In this document: positions 33,951 to 41,146 of the stretch, in pieces
Numbering within the stretch: the stretch's first letter is position 1
How the letters are laid out: every line of letters begins with the position of its first letter
Assembly: GCA_964362365.1 (NCBI GenBank)
Contig: CAYIEF010000004.1
Span: 1 to 55,594 of the forward strand
Source: JACPIL01 sp964362365
GTDB lineage: Archaea > Nanobdellota > Nanobdellia > Woesearchaeales > GW2011-AR9
Length of the DNA stretch: 55,594 nt
Direction of reading: 5' to 3'
Notes under the pieces: model-generated
Seen by the model: only the letters and a program-made list of their open reading frames with translations
Told to the model about the DNA's origin: nothing
The model's database searches: none
Program-made: the position numbers and the translations under genes

Positions 33951-34453
33951 AAATCAATTAGGTTCCATAAGCGGATTATTTCTTCATAAGACGCCTTGAC
34001 CAGGTTTAGTTTCCTTCCTTTATCCCAACGACACTCTTTAGAACCTCTTTTACGGTAGGAGTTTGCAAAACCATCGGCACAGGAGATTATTTTTCCTCCC
34101 CTTCCTCCTTTTTTCTGTTCTTCTCTATATTGGCCGATAGACCTAATGCTTTTATTGCTTTTGCCTTCTTTTTTAAAAAGTGAAGATAAGTATTCTTTAA
34201 CTTCAAGGAAAGTTTCATCTGTGCATAGAATAAGCTCTCTGATACCGTCAATATCTTCTTTAACGATTAAATAGATGCAAATAGCATAGAGTCTTGGAAA
34301 ATCATCATCAGCATTTTTGTTTTCTACAATTCTTGTCACCTGTTTGCCGGAAAGAAAAAGACCCTTATGCTTTTGCTTTTTTTCGTCAGTCCAGGCAATT
34401 CCAACATTTTCTCTATTGTAAAATTTACCACTCATGTCCACATGGATAATCAT
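33935..34453 (-). CDS. Uncharacterised soluble protein
   Basis: 172 residues from the ATG at 34453, chosen because a TATA-like CTTATAAATC sits ~26 bases upstream; an in-frame TTG at 34471 is less likely. The first strands (MIIHVDMSGKFY, VGIAWTD) recall the beta-hairpin start of an RNase H-like fold with an early Asp, and LILCTDETFLEVKEYL could hold a second acidic residue. A basic Gly-rich loop (EEQKKGGRGGK) follows. The fold hint is weak and no function is claimed. Confidence 0.5.
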   Translation of the reverse strand: MIIHVDMSGKFYNRENVGIAWTDEKKQKHKGLFLSGKQVTRIVENKNADDDFPRLYAICIYLIVKEDIDGIRELILCTDETFLEVKEYLSSLFKKEGKSNKSIRSIGQYREEQKKGGRGGKIISCADGFANSYRKRGSKECRWDKGRKLNLVKASYEEIIRLWNLIDLEKNR

Positions 34454-34600
34454 ATCAGGGCGTGGATTCAATTGATTTATAAGGGTTTTTAGAGTGTAGT
34501 GATGGTTCTCAAAAAGTTCAAGTGATAATTAAAGTTACCAGTAACAAAATTCTTTCCTTATGTCAAAAACTTTATAAATAACCATCAGTCTGATGTGTTT

Positions 34601-34768
34601 ATGCCAGCAAAAGTTTGTATATCTACCAAGAAACGAATTGATAATGATCAAGGAGCAGTTACTTTTCTCTGTCCTAAATGCGGCGATTATGAAATCGTGC
34701 GCAGTTCTTTTGCCAGGGTCAATGGATTGAAATACATCTGCCCCTGCGGCTTTGAAGGGCCGAATTAG
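34601..34768 (+). CDS. Zinc-ribbon RNA-binding protein (HVO_2753-like)
   Basis: 55 residues. Cysteines form two knuckles, CPKCG and CPCG, preceded by CISTKKRI. This is the short archaeal family (COG2888 type, studied in Haloferax as HVO_2753), which binds two zinc ions and is almost always next to aEF-1beta, as here. It probably works with translation. A TATA-like CTTTATAAATA at about 34570 lies ~30 bases upstream. Confidence 0.85.
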   Translation: MPAKVCISTKKRIDNDQGAVTFLCPKCGDYEIVRSSFARVNGLKYICPCGFEGPN

Positions 34769-34795
34769 AAGCTTGAAAAATGGAATATACTCAAA

Positions 34796-34872
34796 AGGAG
34801 GAAGTTGTCACGCGGTGACTAAGCTCACGAAGTGAGCGCATGTCGCCATAATGATCAAACTTTTAGAAGTTT
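34796..34872 (+). repeat. Three hairpins between RBS and aEF-1beta start
   Basis: AAAGGAGG (about 34795-34802) is followed not by a start codon but by GTCAC-GCG-GTGAC, GCTCAC-GAA-GTGAGC and, just before the GTG, AAACTT-TTA-GAAGTTT. The middle part (GGTGACTAAGC..GAAG..GCGCATGTCGCC) is shared with the minus strand of 13445-13485. A palindromic element appears to have been inserted between the ribosome binding site and the gene. Confidence 0.55.
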
Positions 34873-35151
34873 GTGGCAAAAGCTATCATCACTTTCAAAT
34901 TAATGCCTGAATCTCCTGAGGTAGATTTGGAAGCGATTAAAGTTCAAGCTTTGAAAATCGCGGAAGAAGCAGGAGCAATTGGAGAGATGCAGACTAAGAT
35001 TGAACCCATCGCCTTCGGCCTGAAAGCAGTTCTTGTTCTCGCTATGTACGATGTTGAAGGCGCAGATTTTGATGCTATCGCTCAGAAGATGTCTGAGATC
35101 GAAGGCGTACAGAACGCCGAAGTTGCCAAGATGGATTTGGCACTGGGATAA
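34873..35151 (+). CDS. Translation elongation factor aEF-1beta
   Basis: 92 residues, the normal archaeal size. It is the nucleotide exchange factor for aEF-1alpha. AKAIITFKLMPESPEVDLE, IEPIAFGLKAVLVL and EGVQNAEVAKMDLALG are the typical segments. The start is GTG; no ATG is available in frame. It is paired with the zinc-ribbon gene but separated from it by inserted hairpins. Confidence 0.93.
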   Translation: MAKAIITFKLMPESPEVDLEAIKVQALKIAEEAGAIGEMQTKIEPIAFGLKAVLVLAMYDVEGADFDAIAQKMSEIEGVQNAEVAKMDLALG

Positions 35152-35161
35152 ATTTTTCTTT

Positions 35162-35281
35162 AGAGAACTTTGAAAAAAAGGAATTTTCGCATAGTAAGTC
35201 ATGTTCAGTGCGAAAATTACGCCTATTTCAAAGTCTCTTAGAGAACTTTGCCAAGAAAATATCAATTATGCAAAGTTCTCT
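35162..35281. terminator. Tandem hairpins downstream of aEF-1beta
   Basis: AGAGAACTTTG occurs twice (35162 and 35240). The first pairs with CAAAGTCTCT (35229-35238) around an inner 10-bp hairpin AATTTTCGCA/TGCGAAAATT. The second pairs with GCAAAGTTCTCT (35270-35281). They separate aEF-1beta from the toxin-antitoxin locus and probably end or protect the transcript. Confidence 0.5.
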
Positions 35282-35297
35282 TTAAATTATTATCAAA

Positions 35298-35331
35298 ATA
35301 TTTAAATATACTAAGGTATACTGTAGTATAC
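35298..35331 (+). promoter_or_regulatory. TATA box and GTATAC operator of the antitoxin gene
   Basis: ATATTTAAATATAC (from 35298) is a TATA-like box. GTATAC-TGTA-GTATAC (35316-35331) is a perfect inverted repeat directly touching the ATG at 35332. A bound dimer would block a leaderless transcript. The same half-site is found before the mazE-like gene at 47118. Confidence 0.65.
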
Positions 35332-35571
35332 ATGGAAGCAACCACCATAAAAGTTCATGAAGATACAAAACTTGAGCTAGATAATTTTCGGGAATATAAG
35401 CATGAGAGTTATGACGAAGTCTTGAAAAAAGTCCTCTTTATTGCCAAAACTTGCAAAACCCAACCCAAATTGAGCAAAGAAACAGTTGAAGCGATAGAAA
35501 AAGCTCGGGAAAGAATTAAGAAAGGAAGATTTCTTACCGAAGCAGAAGCACGAAAAAGATTGGGTTTGTAA
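35332..35571 (+). CDS. Antitoxin, MEATTIKV family (partner of split RelE)
   Basis: 79 residues. The N-terminus MEATTIKVHEDTKLELDNFR is a beta-strand plus helix of the ribbon-helix-helix type, and its close relative starts at 47118. The C-terminal helix (AIEKARERIKKGRFLTEAEA) should wrap the toxin. The GTATAC operator supports autoregulation. Its toxin gene, 21 bases downstream, has been interrupted, so the antitoxin may persist as a free regulator. Confidence 0.8.
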   Translation: MEATTIKVHEDTKLELDNFREYKHESYDEVLKKVLFIAKTCKTQPKLSKETVEAIEKARERIKKGRFLTEAEARKRLGL

Positions 35572-35752
35572 AATTATTTTGGTGGTTTTTGGATGTATGG
35601 AATAATCTTTGATGAAGATGCTATAGATTTTCTTAATACTCTTCCTAAAGAGATCAAAGAAAGAATTTTTAAGAAGATCATCTCAACAAAAGAAGACCCT
35701 TTCCATTTCTTTGAAAGATTAAGCAGTAGAACAGATTATAAACGTATGCGCG

Positions 35753-36455
35753 CTGTTAGTTTCCCCTGAATACTTTTTGGGGTTGGATTTTAGTGCAACG
35801 TCCGGCGAAGCCGAAAAATACAAAGTTTGAGGTTCGAGCGTTTTAGATGTTGGTGTTGTACCTGTTGGGTAGTAAATGAACGAAAGATTTAAATACTTGC
35901 TATTAATAACTATACTCAGAGAGAATAAAATGGATAAATCAGAAGTTAAAGAATATAGAGAAAGAAGCGGGACTGCTGAATTGAAATTTGTAGATGGGTC
36001 ATATCTATTGCTAGTACCATATAGAAATTGGGGAAATATTGAAGGTTTTGATTCTGCATTGCTATATAAAAATGGAACTCTTGAAGCTTTAGCAACCGAC
36101 AGACCATCAAGATATTCAAGACCTGAAGAAAGTGGATTTTGGTCAAAAGGACAGATTTCTCAACAGCAATTAGCCGAATATCTAACTGCCGTAGCACAAG
36201 TCGGAAGACAAGTTTATGACGATTATCATGCAAAAAAAATTGATGAAAATACCTGGAGAAATCAATTTTGGGAATTCTGGAGAATAACTTCCGAAAGCGG
36301 AATGTTGAGAGAATCACTTAAAGAAGGAAGAGAAAGAGTTTTTGATAAAAATCCTGGAAGATACAGAGATAGAATATAGACACCAACCTCTTTTTTATTA
36401 TTTCTCAAATCTCTGATTTGACTATATTTTAGCCCGAACCTCAAATTGAAACTAA
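35753..36455. mobile_element. Inserted non-autonomous element within relE
   Basis: The DNA that splits relE. Inner ends carry imperfect inverted repeats. The left side has TTAGTTTC, then after ~60 bases TTTGAGGTTCGAGCG, then TTGGTGTT. The right side, reverse-complemented, has TTAGTTTC, TTTGAGGTTCGGGCT and TTGGTGTC. The left arm also holds a CCGGCGAAGCCG palindrome. One gene with its own promoter (35930-36379) is the only cargo. There is no transposase, and no clear target duplication beyond a possible (M/L)R codon pair. Exact ends are uncertain by about 15 bases on the left. Confidence 0.75.
35930..36379 (+). CDS. Cargo protein of the relE-inserted element
   Basis: 149 residues from the ATG at 35930. 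A TATA-like GATTTAAATAC at about 35886 is ~40 bases upstream, so this start is preferred to 35876. The protein has a beta-rich N-terminal half (AELKFVDGSYLLLVPYRNWG, then SALLYKNGTLEAL) and a helical C-terminal half with several Trp and Arg (WRNQFWEFWRITSESGM). No known domain is recognised and no membrane segment is seen. As the only cargo it may benefit the element or the host. Confidence 0.6.
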   Translation: MDKSEVKEYRERSGTAELKFVDGSYLLLVPYRNWGNIEGFDSALLYKNGTLEALATDRPSRYSRPEESGFWSKGQISQQQLAEYLTAVAQVGRQVYDDYHAKKIDENTWRNQFWEFWRITSESGMLRESLKEGRERVFDKNPGRYRDRI

Positions 36456-36561
36456 TTAAGGATTGGCGATTATAGGATTATTGCAAATATTGATCACAGC
36501 AGCAAGAAAATAAATATCGTATTTATCGAACACCGGAAAAATGTTTATGAAAAAATGTAAT

Positions 36562-37398
36562 TCACTTGCTTAACTTATTCACCGACTCCAGCGCTTTCAA
36601 TCTCTCTCCAGCATTAATGCTCTGCCCCCAGAGATTCCAGAACACTTTCTGCAGCCATTGAATCCATTCTTGTTCTTGAATTAAGTAAAACAAAAATGTT
36701 TTCTCTTTCAATTCCCGGCAATACAAGGGACTCATCACTTCTTTGATGGAAACAAATTGATCGTCAACTAAGATTGCTCGCAGCGGTTGTTCGCAATGCC
36801 GTATTTCCACCGCATCCCAACCCACGCGCTGATTAAGAGATAACATCTCTTCCGTATTTTTTTGTGACGTGATATCAACCCTAGTTAAAACTTTTATCCT
36901 GATTTTTTTCTTGGCTAGATCTTCCAATATTTTATGGATGTTTGGTCCTAACTCCACCCAGGAAAGATTGCCGGAGAAAAATAAGATCTGCTGCTGCGCC
37001 TGAGAAAGCAGGTAATCAAAACGAATCTGCTGCTGTTGCGAAAATTCAGTAGTTTCAATGAATGCCTTCCTGTTATCAGGATCAACAAATTGGTAGATAT
37101 CTAATGGTGAGAAATCTTCTTTGCGTTTTCCCTGCACGATCTTCTGAAGCAGCCGTTCCTGATAGGCGCTGCCTTTCGCTCTTTCCAAGGCATTCCAATA
37201 GACAACCTTCAAGGCACCCCTGCTTCCTTCACGAAAAATTCTGGTCGCAATTAAACCAGTTTCTTGGGCGATAAGTTCTACATAGCGGTCAGCAGTCCGC
37301 CAGTTCTTGCCGATAGTTTCCGCTATCTCTTGAACAGTCCTTGGCTTCTGCTGGATGATGCGAAGAATGCTCTCTTTGATTTCCTTTTGAATAGCCAT
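36562..37398 (-). CDS. TrmB-like transcription regulator with PLD-type domain
   Basis: 278 residues. The N-terminal HTH (KESILRIIQQKPRTVQEIAETI, split by turns, with NWRTADRYVELI as recognition helix) is followed by a helical linker and, from about 115, a phospholipase-D-like fold (ILFFSGNLSWVEL, KIRIKVLTRVDI, PLRAILVDDQFVSIKE). This layout is that of the archaeal TrmB family, where the C-terminal domain binds sugars or other effectors. The stop begins one base after the split relE ends. Confidence 0.75.
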   Translation of the reverse strand: MAIQKEIKESILRIIQQKPRTVQEIAETIGKNWRTADRYVELIAQETGLIATRIFREGSRGALKVVYWNALERAKGSAYQERLLQKIVQGKRKEDFSPLDIYQFVDPDNRKAFIETTEFSQQQQIRFDYLLSQAQQQILFFSGNLSWVELGPNIHKILEDLAKKKIRIKVLTRVDITSQKNTEEMLSLNQRVGWDAVEIRHCEQPLRAILVDDQFVSIKEVMSPLYCRELKEKTFLFYLIQEQEWIQWLQKVFWNLWGQSINAGERLKALESVNKLSK

Positions 37399-37465
37399 GA
37401 TACAACACTCTGACTTTATTTTTGTGAGTAATTGATATGTTCCCTACAAGTATATATGTATTTGT

Positions 37466-38512
37466 ATGGAAAAATATATACTTACGGGCGGACCAGGGGT
37501 TGGGAAGACGACTATTCTCAATGAGTTAGAAAAAAATGGTGAAATTACTCTTTCTGAAGTGGCTAGAGAAATTATTGCTGAGGAACAAAAGAAGGAAAAT
37601 GGAATTTTACCTTGGAATAATTTAGCTCAGTTCCAGGATTTAGTGATTGAAAGACAGTTGCGGCGAGAAAATGTATATGAAGAAAACTGTAAAAGAATAT
37701 TTCTTGATCGCGGCTTGCCAGATTGTCTCGCTTTTACTGAGGTAGGAAATGTTGCCATTCGTAAAGATATTTATGATTTAATTGAAGAGGCAGATTACCA
37801 GAGAGTATTCTTTCTTGAACAACTTCCTTGCTACAAACAAGATGAAGAACGTAAAGAAGATCCAGAATTGGCTCTACGAATCCATCAAAGATTGTACGAA
37901 GTCTACGATCGGTTAGGTTTCGACATAGTTACTGTTCCGATATTCAAGACTATCGAAGAACGAGTACAATTGGTTCTGAAAGAAGCACAGTATGCAAAGA
38001 ATCGTGAGATTGAACGAAAATACAAGGTTGGACATAATGCAGTAAAAGAGCAGTTAGAGAGATATGCAGTAAGATACATAGGTACTGATAATGAAGAAAA
38101 TACCTCCTACGATATTGGAGAGGTATTGAAAAACCTCGATTGTACTTTCAGGATACGCCAGACTGGTGGAGAACATATCCTCACCGTAAAAGGACCCAGT
38201 AATAATCCAGATTTTACCAACAAGCCAGAATACAATTTCTCCATCCCCAAACCAGTTTCAAGAGCATTAAATGCGATTCTGCCGGAATCGGTTTCCTATT
38301 CTAAGCGGCGGGAGAATTATCGCCCTCTCGGTGATGCCAAATGCACTATCAGTCTTGATTATCTTTTCGGATTAGGTGAATTTGTAGAGATAGAAGCAAC
38401 TAGTGAGAACCAGGTCTTGTTATGGGAAAAAAGATTGGGGATCAGCGAGTATGCGATCAATACATCGTATCCTGCTTTAGTGAAAGAACATGAAAACGCA
38501 GATTCTCGTTGA
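37466..38512 (+). CDS. P-loop ATPase (AAA_28) fused to a CYTH domain
   Basis: 348 residues. The N-terminal half has an intact Walker A (TGGPGVGKTTIL), (F)LDRGLPD and YKQDEERK. The C-terminal half begins EIERKYKV, the ExExK signature of CYTH triphosphate-tunnel enzymes, with RIRQTGG, LTVKGP and FVEIEA as tunnel strands. CYTH proteins hydrolyse thiamine triphosphate or inorganic triphosphate, or make cAMP. The kinase-like half probably handles a nucleotide. Its ATP-site paralogue at 1036-1560 is degenerate. It heads a tightly packed nucleotide operon. Confidence 0.85.
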   Translation: MEKYILTGGPGVGKTTILNELEKNGEITLSEVAREIIAEEQKKENGILPWNNLAQFQDLVIERQLRRENVYEENCKRIFLDRGLPDCLAFTEVGNVAIRKDIYDLIEEADYQRVFFLEQLPCYKQDEERKEDPELALRIHQRLYEVYDRLGFDIVTVPIFKTIEERVQLVLKEAQYAKNREIERKYKVGHNAVKEQLERYAVRYIGTDNEENTSYDIGEVLKNLDCTFRIRQTGGEHILTVKGPSNNPDFTNKPEYNFSIPKPVSRALNAILPESVSYSKRRENYRPLGDAKCTISLDYLFGLGEFVEIEATSENQVLLWEKRLGISEYAINTSYPALVKEHENADSR

Positions 38513-38975
38513 AGGGCCCGATTGCTCAGGCAAAACAACTTTAGTTGAAAGGCTAAAGAATGAATTACGTTGGGATGCCAAAGCGCTTCATCATCTAAAC
38601 GGAAATCAATTCAATAGGTATCTGAAAGAATATGCTCTCCAAGAAAAAATTATCTTCAACCGCGGACATTATTCTGAAATTGCTTATGGAAAATTATGGA
38701 GAGCCGGTAATCCTTTCTCAGCAGAAGAACAACAAATTCTGGATAAAATTTGTCAGCAAAATATGGTTATCATCTTTGCCTGTCCGCCGCTTGAAGTATT
38801 ACAGCACAGATATCGAAAAAGAAATTTCCAGCAACAAATTAAATACGAAGAATTAGAATTAGTGAGAAATAATTTCTGTGAATTTATGGAAAGCGTTCCT
38901 CATCTTTTATACCAATCGGCGTCTTATGATGAATTACAATCTCTTGTCACAAATGTCGCCGGCAAAATAAAATGA
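38490..38975 (+). CDS. Deoxynucleoside/thymidylate kinase-like P-loop protein
   Basis: 161 residues. Walker A is EGPDCSGKTTLVERL; the DR(x) region reads FNRGHYSEIAYG, and a basic lid (RYRKRNFQQQ) follows. This layout fits small nucleoside or nucleotide kinases (dNK/Tmk-like). It overlaps the upstream gene by 23 bases and the downstream dcd by four, so all three are probably co-translated. The substrate cannot be told from sequence. Confidence 0.7.
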   Translation: MKTQILVEGPDCSGKTTLVERLKNELRWDAKALHHLNGNQFNRYLKEYALQEKIIFNRGHYSEIAYGKLWRAGNPFSAEEQQILDKICQQNMVIIFACPPLEVLQHRYRKRNFQQQIKYEELELVRNNFCEFMESVPHLLYQSASYDELQSLVTNVAGKIK

Positions 38976-39493
38976 TCTTGACTGGTTCCGAAATAAAAAA
39001 AGAAGTGCTAGATCGAAGAATTCACATTTTACCTTTCGATGAAAAAAATATCAACCCTAATAGTTATAATTTTAGATTAGGAAAGGTTTTGAAGATATAT
39101 CGAGAGAAAATTCTTGATGCAGCTGCGCCTATGGATTTTGAAGAGATAATTATTCCTGAAGAAGGTTACATCCTTCAACAAAATCAACTTTATTTGGGAC
39201 ATACTATAGAAGAGATGGGCTCTGATTTTTTTGTTCCTATCATGCAGGCGCGCAGTTCCATCGGCAGATTAGGATTGTACATTTATCTCAACTCTGGCTT
39301 AGGTGATTTAGGCTTCAAAAAACAATGGACTTTAGAACTGCATGCTATTCATCCCTTGAAAGTTTATCCCGGGATGAAAATTGGACAGATGCTCTTCTGG
39401 AAACCACTAGGAGAAATAAAACTCTATCAAGGGAAATATAAAGATTCTCAAGGTCCAGAAGTCAGCCAGATTTGGAAAGATTTTGAACAGTAG
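38972..39493 (+). CDS. dcd: dCTP deaminase/dUTPase-family enzyme
   Basis: 173 residues. PNSYNFRLG near the start, QARSSIGRLGL and WTLELHA are the trimeric dUTPase/dCTP deaminase signatures. The segment usually reading A-x-x-IDPGF is SGLGDLGFKK here, so the precise activity (deaminase or dUTPase) is uncertain. It supplies dUMP for dTMP synthesis or removes dUTP. It overlaps the kinase-like gene by four bases. Confidence 0.85.
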   Translation: MILTGSEIKKEVLDRRIHILPFDEKNINPNSYNFRLGKVLKIYREKILDAAAPMDFEEIIIPEEGYILQQNQLYLGHTIEEMGSDFFVPIMQARSSIGRLGLYIYLNSGLGDLGFKKQWTLELHAIHPLKVYPGMKIGQMLFWKPLGEIKLYQGKYKDSQGPEVSQIWKDFEQ

Positions 39494-39539
39494 TATTTTA
39501 CTACACAATCTATTTATACTTGGCCGTCAGTTTTCATCC

Positions 39540-40091
39540 ATGTTTAGAAAAATAGGTGTTGTAATCTTAACTATTTTTTTAATTGGTTGTACTGTAGCTC
39601 AACAACCAACCACGGAGGTATTCGAAATGAAACTAACCAGTTCTGCATTTACGGAAGGAGCAAAAATCCCGTCCAAATATACCTGTGACGGCCAAAATGT
39701 CAATCCACCATTAACGATTTCTGATGTCCCTGCAAAGGCAAAATCATTAGTCTTAATTATGGATGATCCAGATATTCCCGATTTTGTCAAACAGAAATTT
39801 GGAATTCAAGTATGGGATCATTGGATAGTGTTTAATGTTCCACCGGAAACCAGAGAAATTCCAGAAGGAAAAAATCCTCCAGGAGTAGTCGGTAGAAACA
39901 CCGGCGGCAATAATAGTTATGGCGGCCCATGTCCTCCTGATCGTGAACACCGCTATTTCTTCAAACTGTATGCTTTAAATACAGAATTAGATCTTCCCGA
40001 AGGAGCAACTAAGGCAGAAGTAGAGAAAGCGATGAAGAATCATATTCTTGCTGAAGCGAAATTGATGGGAAGGTATGAAAGGGTGAAGTGA
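39540..40091 (+). CDS. PEBP/YbhB-family lipoprotein
   Basis: 183 residues from the ATG at 39540; a TATA-like TCTATTTATACTT lies ~28 bases upstream. The N-terminus MFRKIGVVILTIFLIGC ends in a canonical lipobox (L-I-G-C17). The mature part is a phosphatidylethanolamine-binding-protein-like fold: PSKYTCDGQNVNPPL, LVLIMDDPDIP, DHWIVFNVP, NSYGGPCPP and HRYFFKLYAL. YbhB proteins bind small anions or phospholipid heads. The lipobox makes it a natural client of the Lgt encoded at 9610. Confidence 0.88.
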   Translation: MFRKIGVVILTIFLIGCTVAQQPTTEVFEMKLTSSAFTEGAKIPSKYTCDGQNVNPPLTISDVPAKAKSLVLIMDDPDIPDFVKQKFGIQVWDHWIVFNVPPETREIPEGKNPPGVVGRNTGGNNSYGGPCPPDREHRYFFKLYALNTELDLPEGATKAEVEKAMKNHILAEAKLMGRYERVK

Positions 40092-40454
40092 TTAATTCTT
40101 TTTCTCCAGCTCTTGTAATCTTTTTGCCTCTTCTTCTTTGCCAATGAATCGTAGAATTGGTTCAGGAATGTAACGACAGGTCTGCCGGAAGAAGCTCTGG
40201 TAAGCAGTTTCTACTTCTTCTCTGCTCCAGCCTAGCTTACCAGCAACATCTCCTCTAAAATCATAAAAATTATTTTCAAAAACAGAGACAATCTCGTAGT
40301 GGAGTTCTAATCTATATTCCCCGCCGCCTGTAAGTGCCTCGTACACTTCTGTCGGCAGCAATAATTTTCCTTTTTCAATTTTTGCTCCAAAATCTCCAGG
40401 AGAATAATTTAATTCTGCAGAACTTTCTATTTGTAATAAATCATCGATGGTCAT
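40092..40454 (-). CDS. Uncharacterised small protein downstream of msrB
   Basis: 120 residues, acidic and soluble, with strands in the first half (GEYRLELHYEIVSVFENNFYD, split in two) and a C-terminal helix. The start overlaps the msrB stop by four bases, so it belongs to the MbcA-like/MsrB operon. No family is recognised. Its stop abuts the convergent PEBP gene. Confidence 0.6.
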   Translation of the reverse strand: MTIDDLLQIESSAELNYSPGDFGAKIEKGKLLLPTEVYEALTGGGEYRLELHYEIVSVFENNFYDFRGDVAGKLGWSREEVETAYQSFFRQTCRYIPEPILRFIGKEEEAKRLQELEKKN

Positions 40455-40843
40455 TTCTTCACTCCCTTCTTTCCATCCTTCTTCTCAAAATCTAATGACA
40501 CAGAATTAATGCAATACCTTTTCCCTGTCGGTTTAGGTCCGTCGTCAAATAAATGCCCTAAATGCCCGCCGCAGTTTTTGCACACCACTTCTTTCCTATG
40601 CATCCCAAAGTTATAATCATCTTTCAACTCAATATTTTTCTTATTTGCATCAGCGAAACTCGGCCATCCTGAGCCGGAATCAAATTTAGTATCTGAAGAA
40701 AATAATTCTGCTCCACAGGAAGCGCACATGTAATTGCCTTTTTCTTTGTTGTACAGCCATTTGCCGGTGAAAGGAGCTTCCGTTCCTTTCTCTAGGAGAA
40801 CATGCTGTTGTTCAGGAGTTAATTTCTTTGATTCTTTTTTCAT
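40451..40843 (-). CDS. msrB: Peptide methionine-R-sulfoxide reductase
   Basis: 130 residues. MsrB reduces methionine-R-sulfoxide in proteins. Zinc ligands CASC (40-43) and CKNC (88-91), FDSGSGWPSF, GHLGHLFDDGP and the catalytic RYCINSVSL (Cys111) are all present. The N-terminus (LTPEQQHVLLEKGTE) is standard. The resolving-cysteine positions look absent, which suggests thioredoxin-independent or one-Cys recycling. Its start overlaps the upstream gene by one base. Confidence 0.95.
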   Translation of the reverse strand: MKKESKKLTPEQQHVLLEKGTEAPFTGKWLYNKEKGNYMCASCGAELFSSDTKFDSGSGWPSFADANKKNIELKDDYNFGMHRKEVVCKNCGGHLGHLFDDGPKPTGKRYCINSVSLDFEKKDGKKGVKK

Positions 40844-41106
40844 TATGAATACACTCCGTGTTCGATGCGGCTCAGTATTTTTTCGACTTCTTGAGAATTT
40901 CCTTCTTTACAAACATCGTAAGGTCTTTTTCCTCCCAGCGCCCCAATATTAGAAAAATACCAATCACGCACTTCTTCTTCCCTTGCCTCAAAAACATCCT
41001 TCATGCGGGAAACTAAATCCTCTCCGGCGGTTCTGTTCATCTCACTGGTAAGGTATTCATCTAAAACTTGAAATTGTTTCCGTTTCAAGAAATCATCAAT
41101 ATTCAT
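40843..41106 (-). CDS. MbcA/ParS/Xre-type (DUF2384) antitoxin-like protein
   Basis: 87 residues. The C-terminal half, NIGALGGKRPYDVCKEG and VEKILSRIEHGVYS, matches the toxin-binding DUF2384 module (N.ALGG+.P.......V...L.RIEHGV). The N-terminal HTH part of full Xre antitoxins is short here. These proteins normally neutralise a RES-domain NAD-degrading toxin, but no RES gene is nearby; msrB follows directly. Confidence 0.7.
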   Translation of the reverse strand: MNIDDFLKRKQFQVLDEYLTSEMNRTAGEDLVSRMKDVFEAREEEVRDWYFSNIGALGGKRPYDVCKEGNSQEVEKILSRIEHGVYS

Positions 41107-41146
41107 GTAATTATAACAGAGATTTAACTATAAAAATGTATCTGCC

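Larger units (their letters stand above)
35593..36560 (+). pseudogene. relE: RelE toxin gene split by an inserted element
   Basis: 35593-35769 encodes MYGIIFDEDAIDFLNTL and on to DYKRMR before running into foreign sequence and a stop. 36456-36560 encodes LRIGDYRIIANIDHSS, then IVFIEHRKNVYEKM and a stop. Joined, they give a normal RelE/ParE toxin of ~86 residues, with the characteristic (L/M)RxGDYRIIxxI core exactly at the break. The 5' and 3' parts are ~690 bases apart, and the intervening DNA has its own gene and inverted repeats. Confidence 0.85.
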
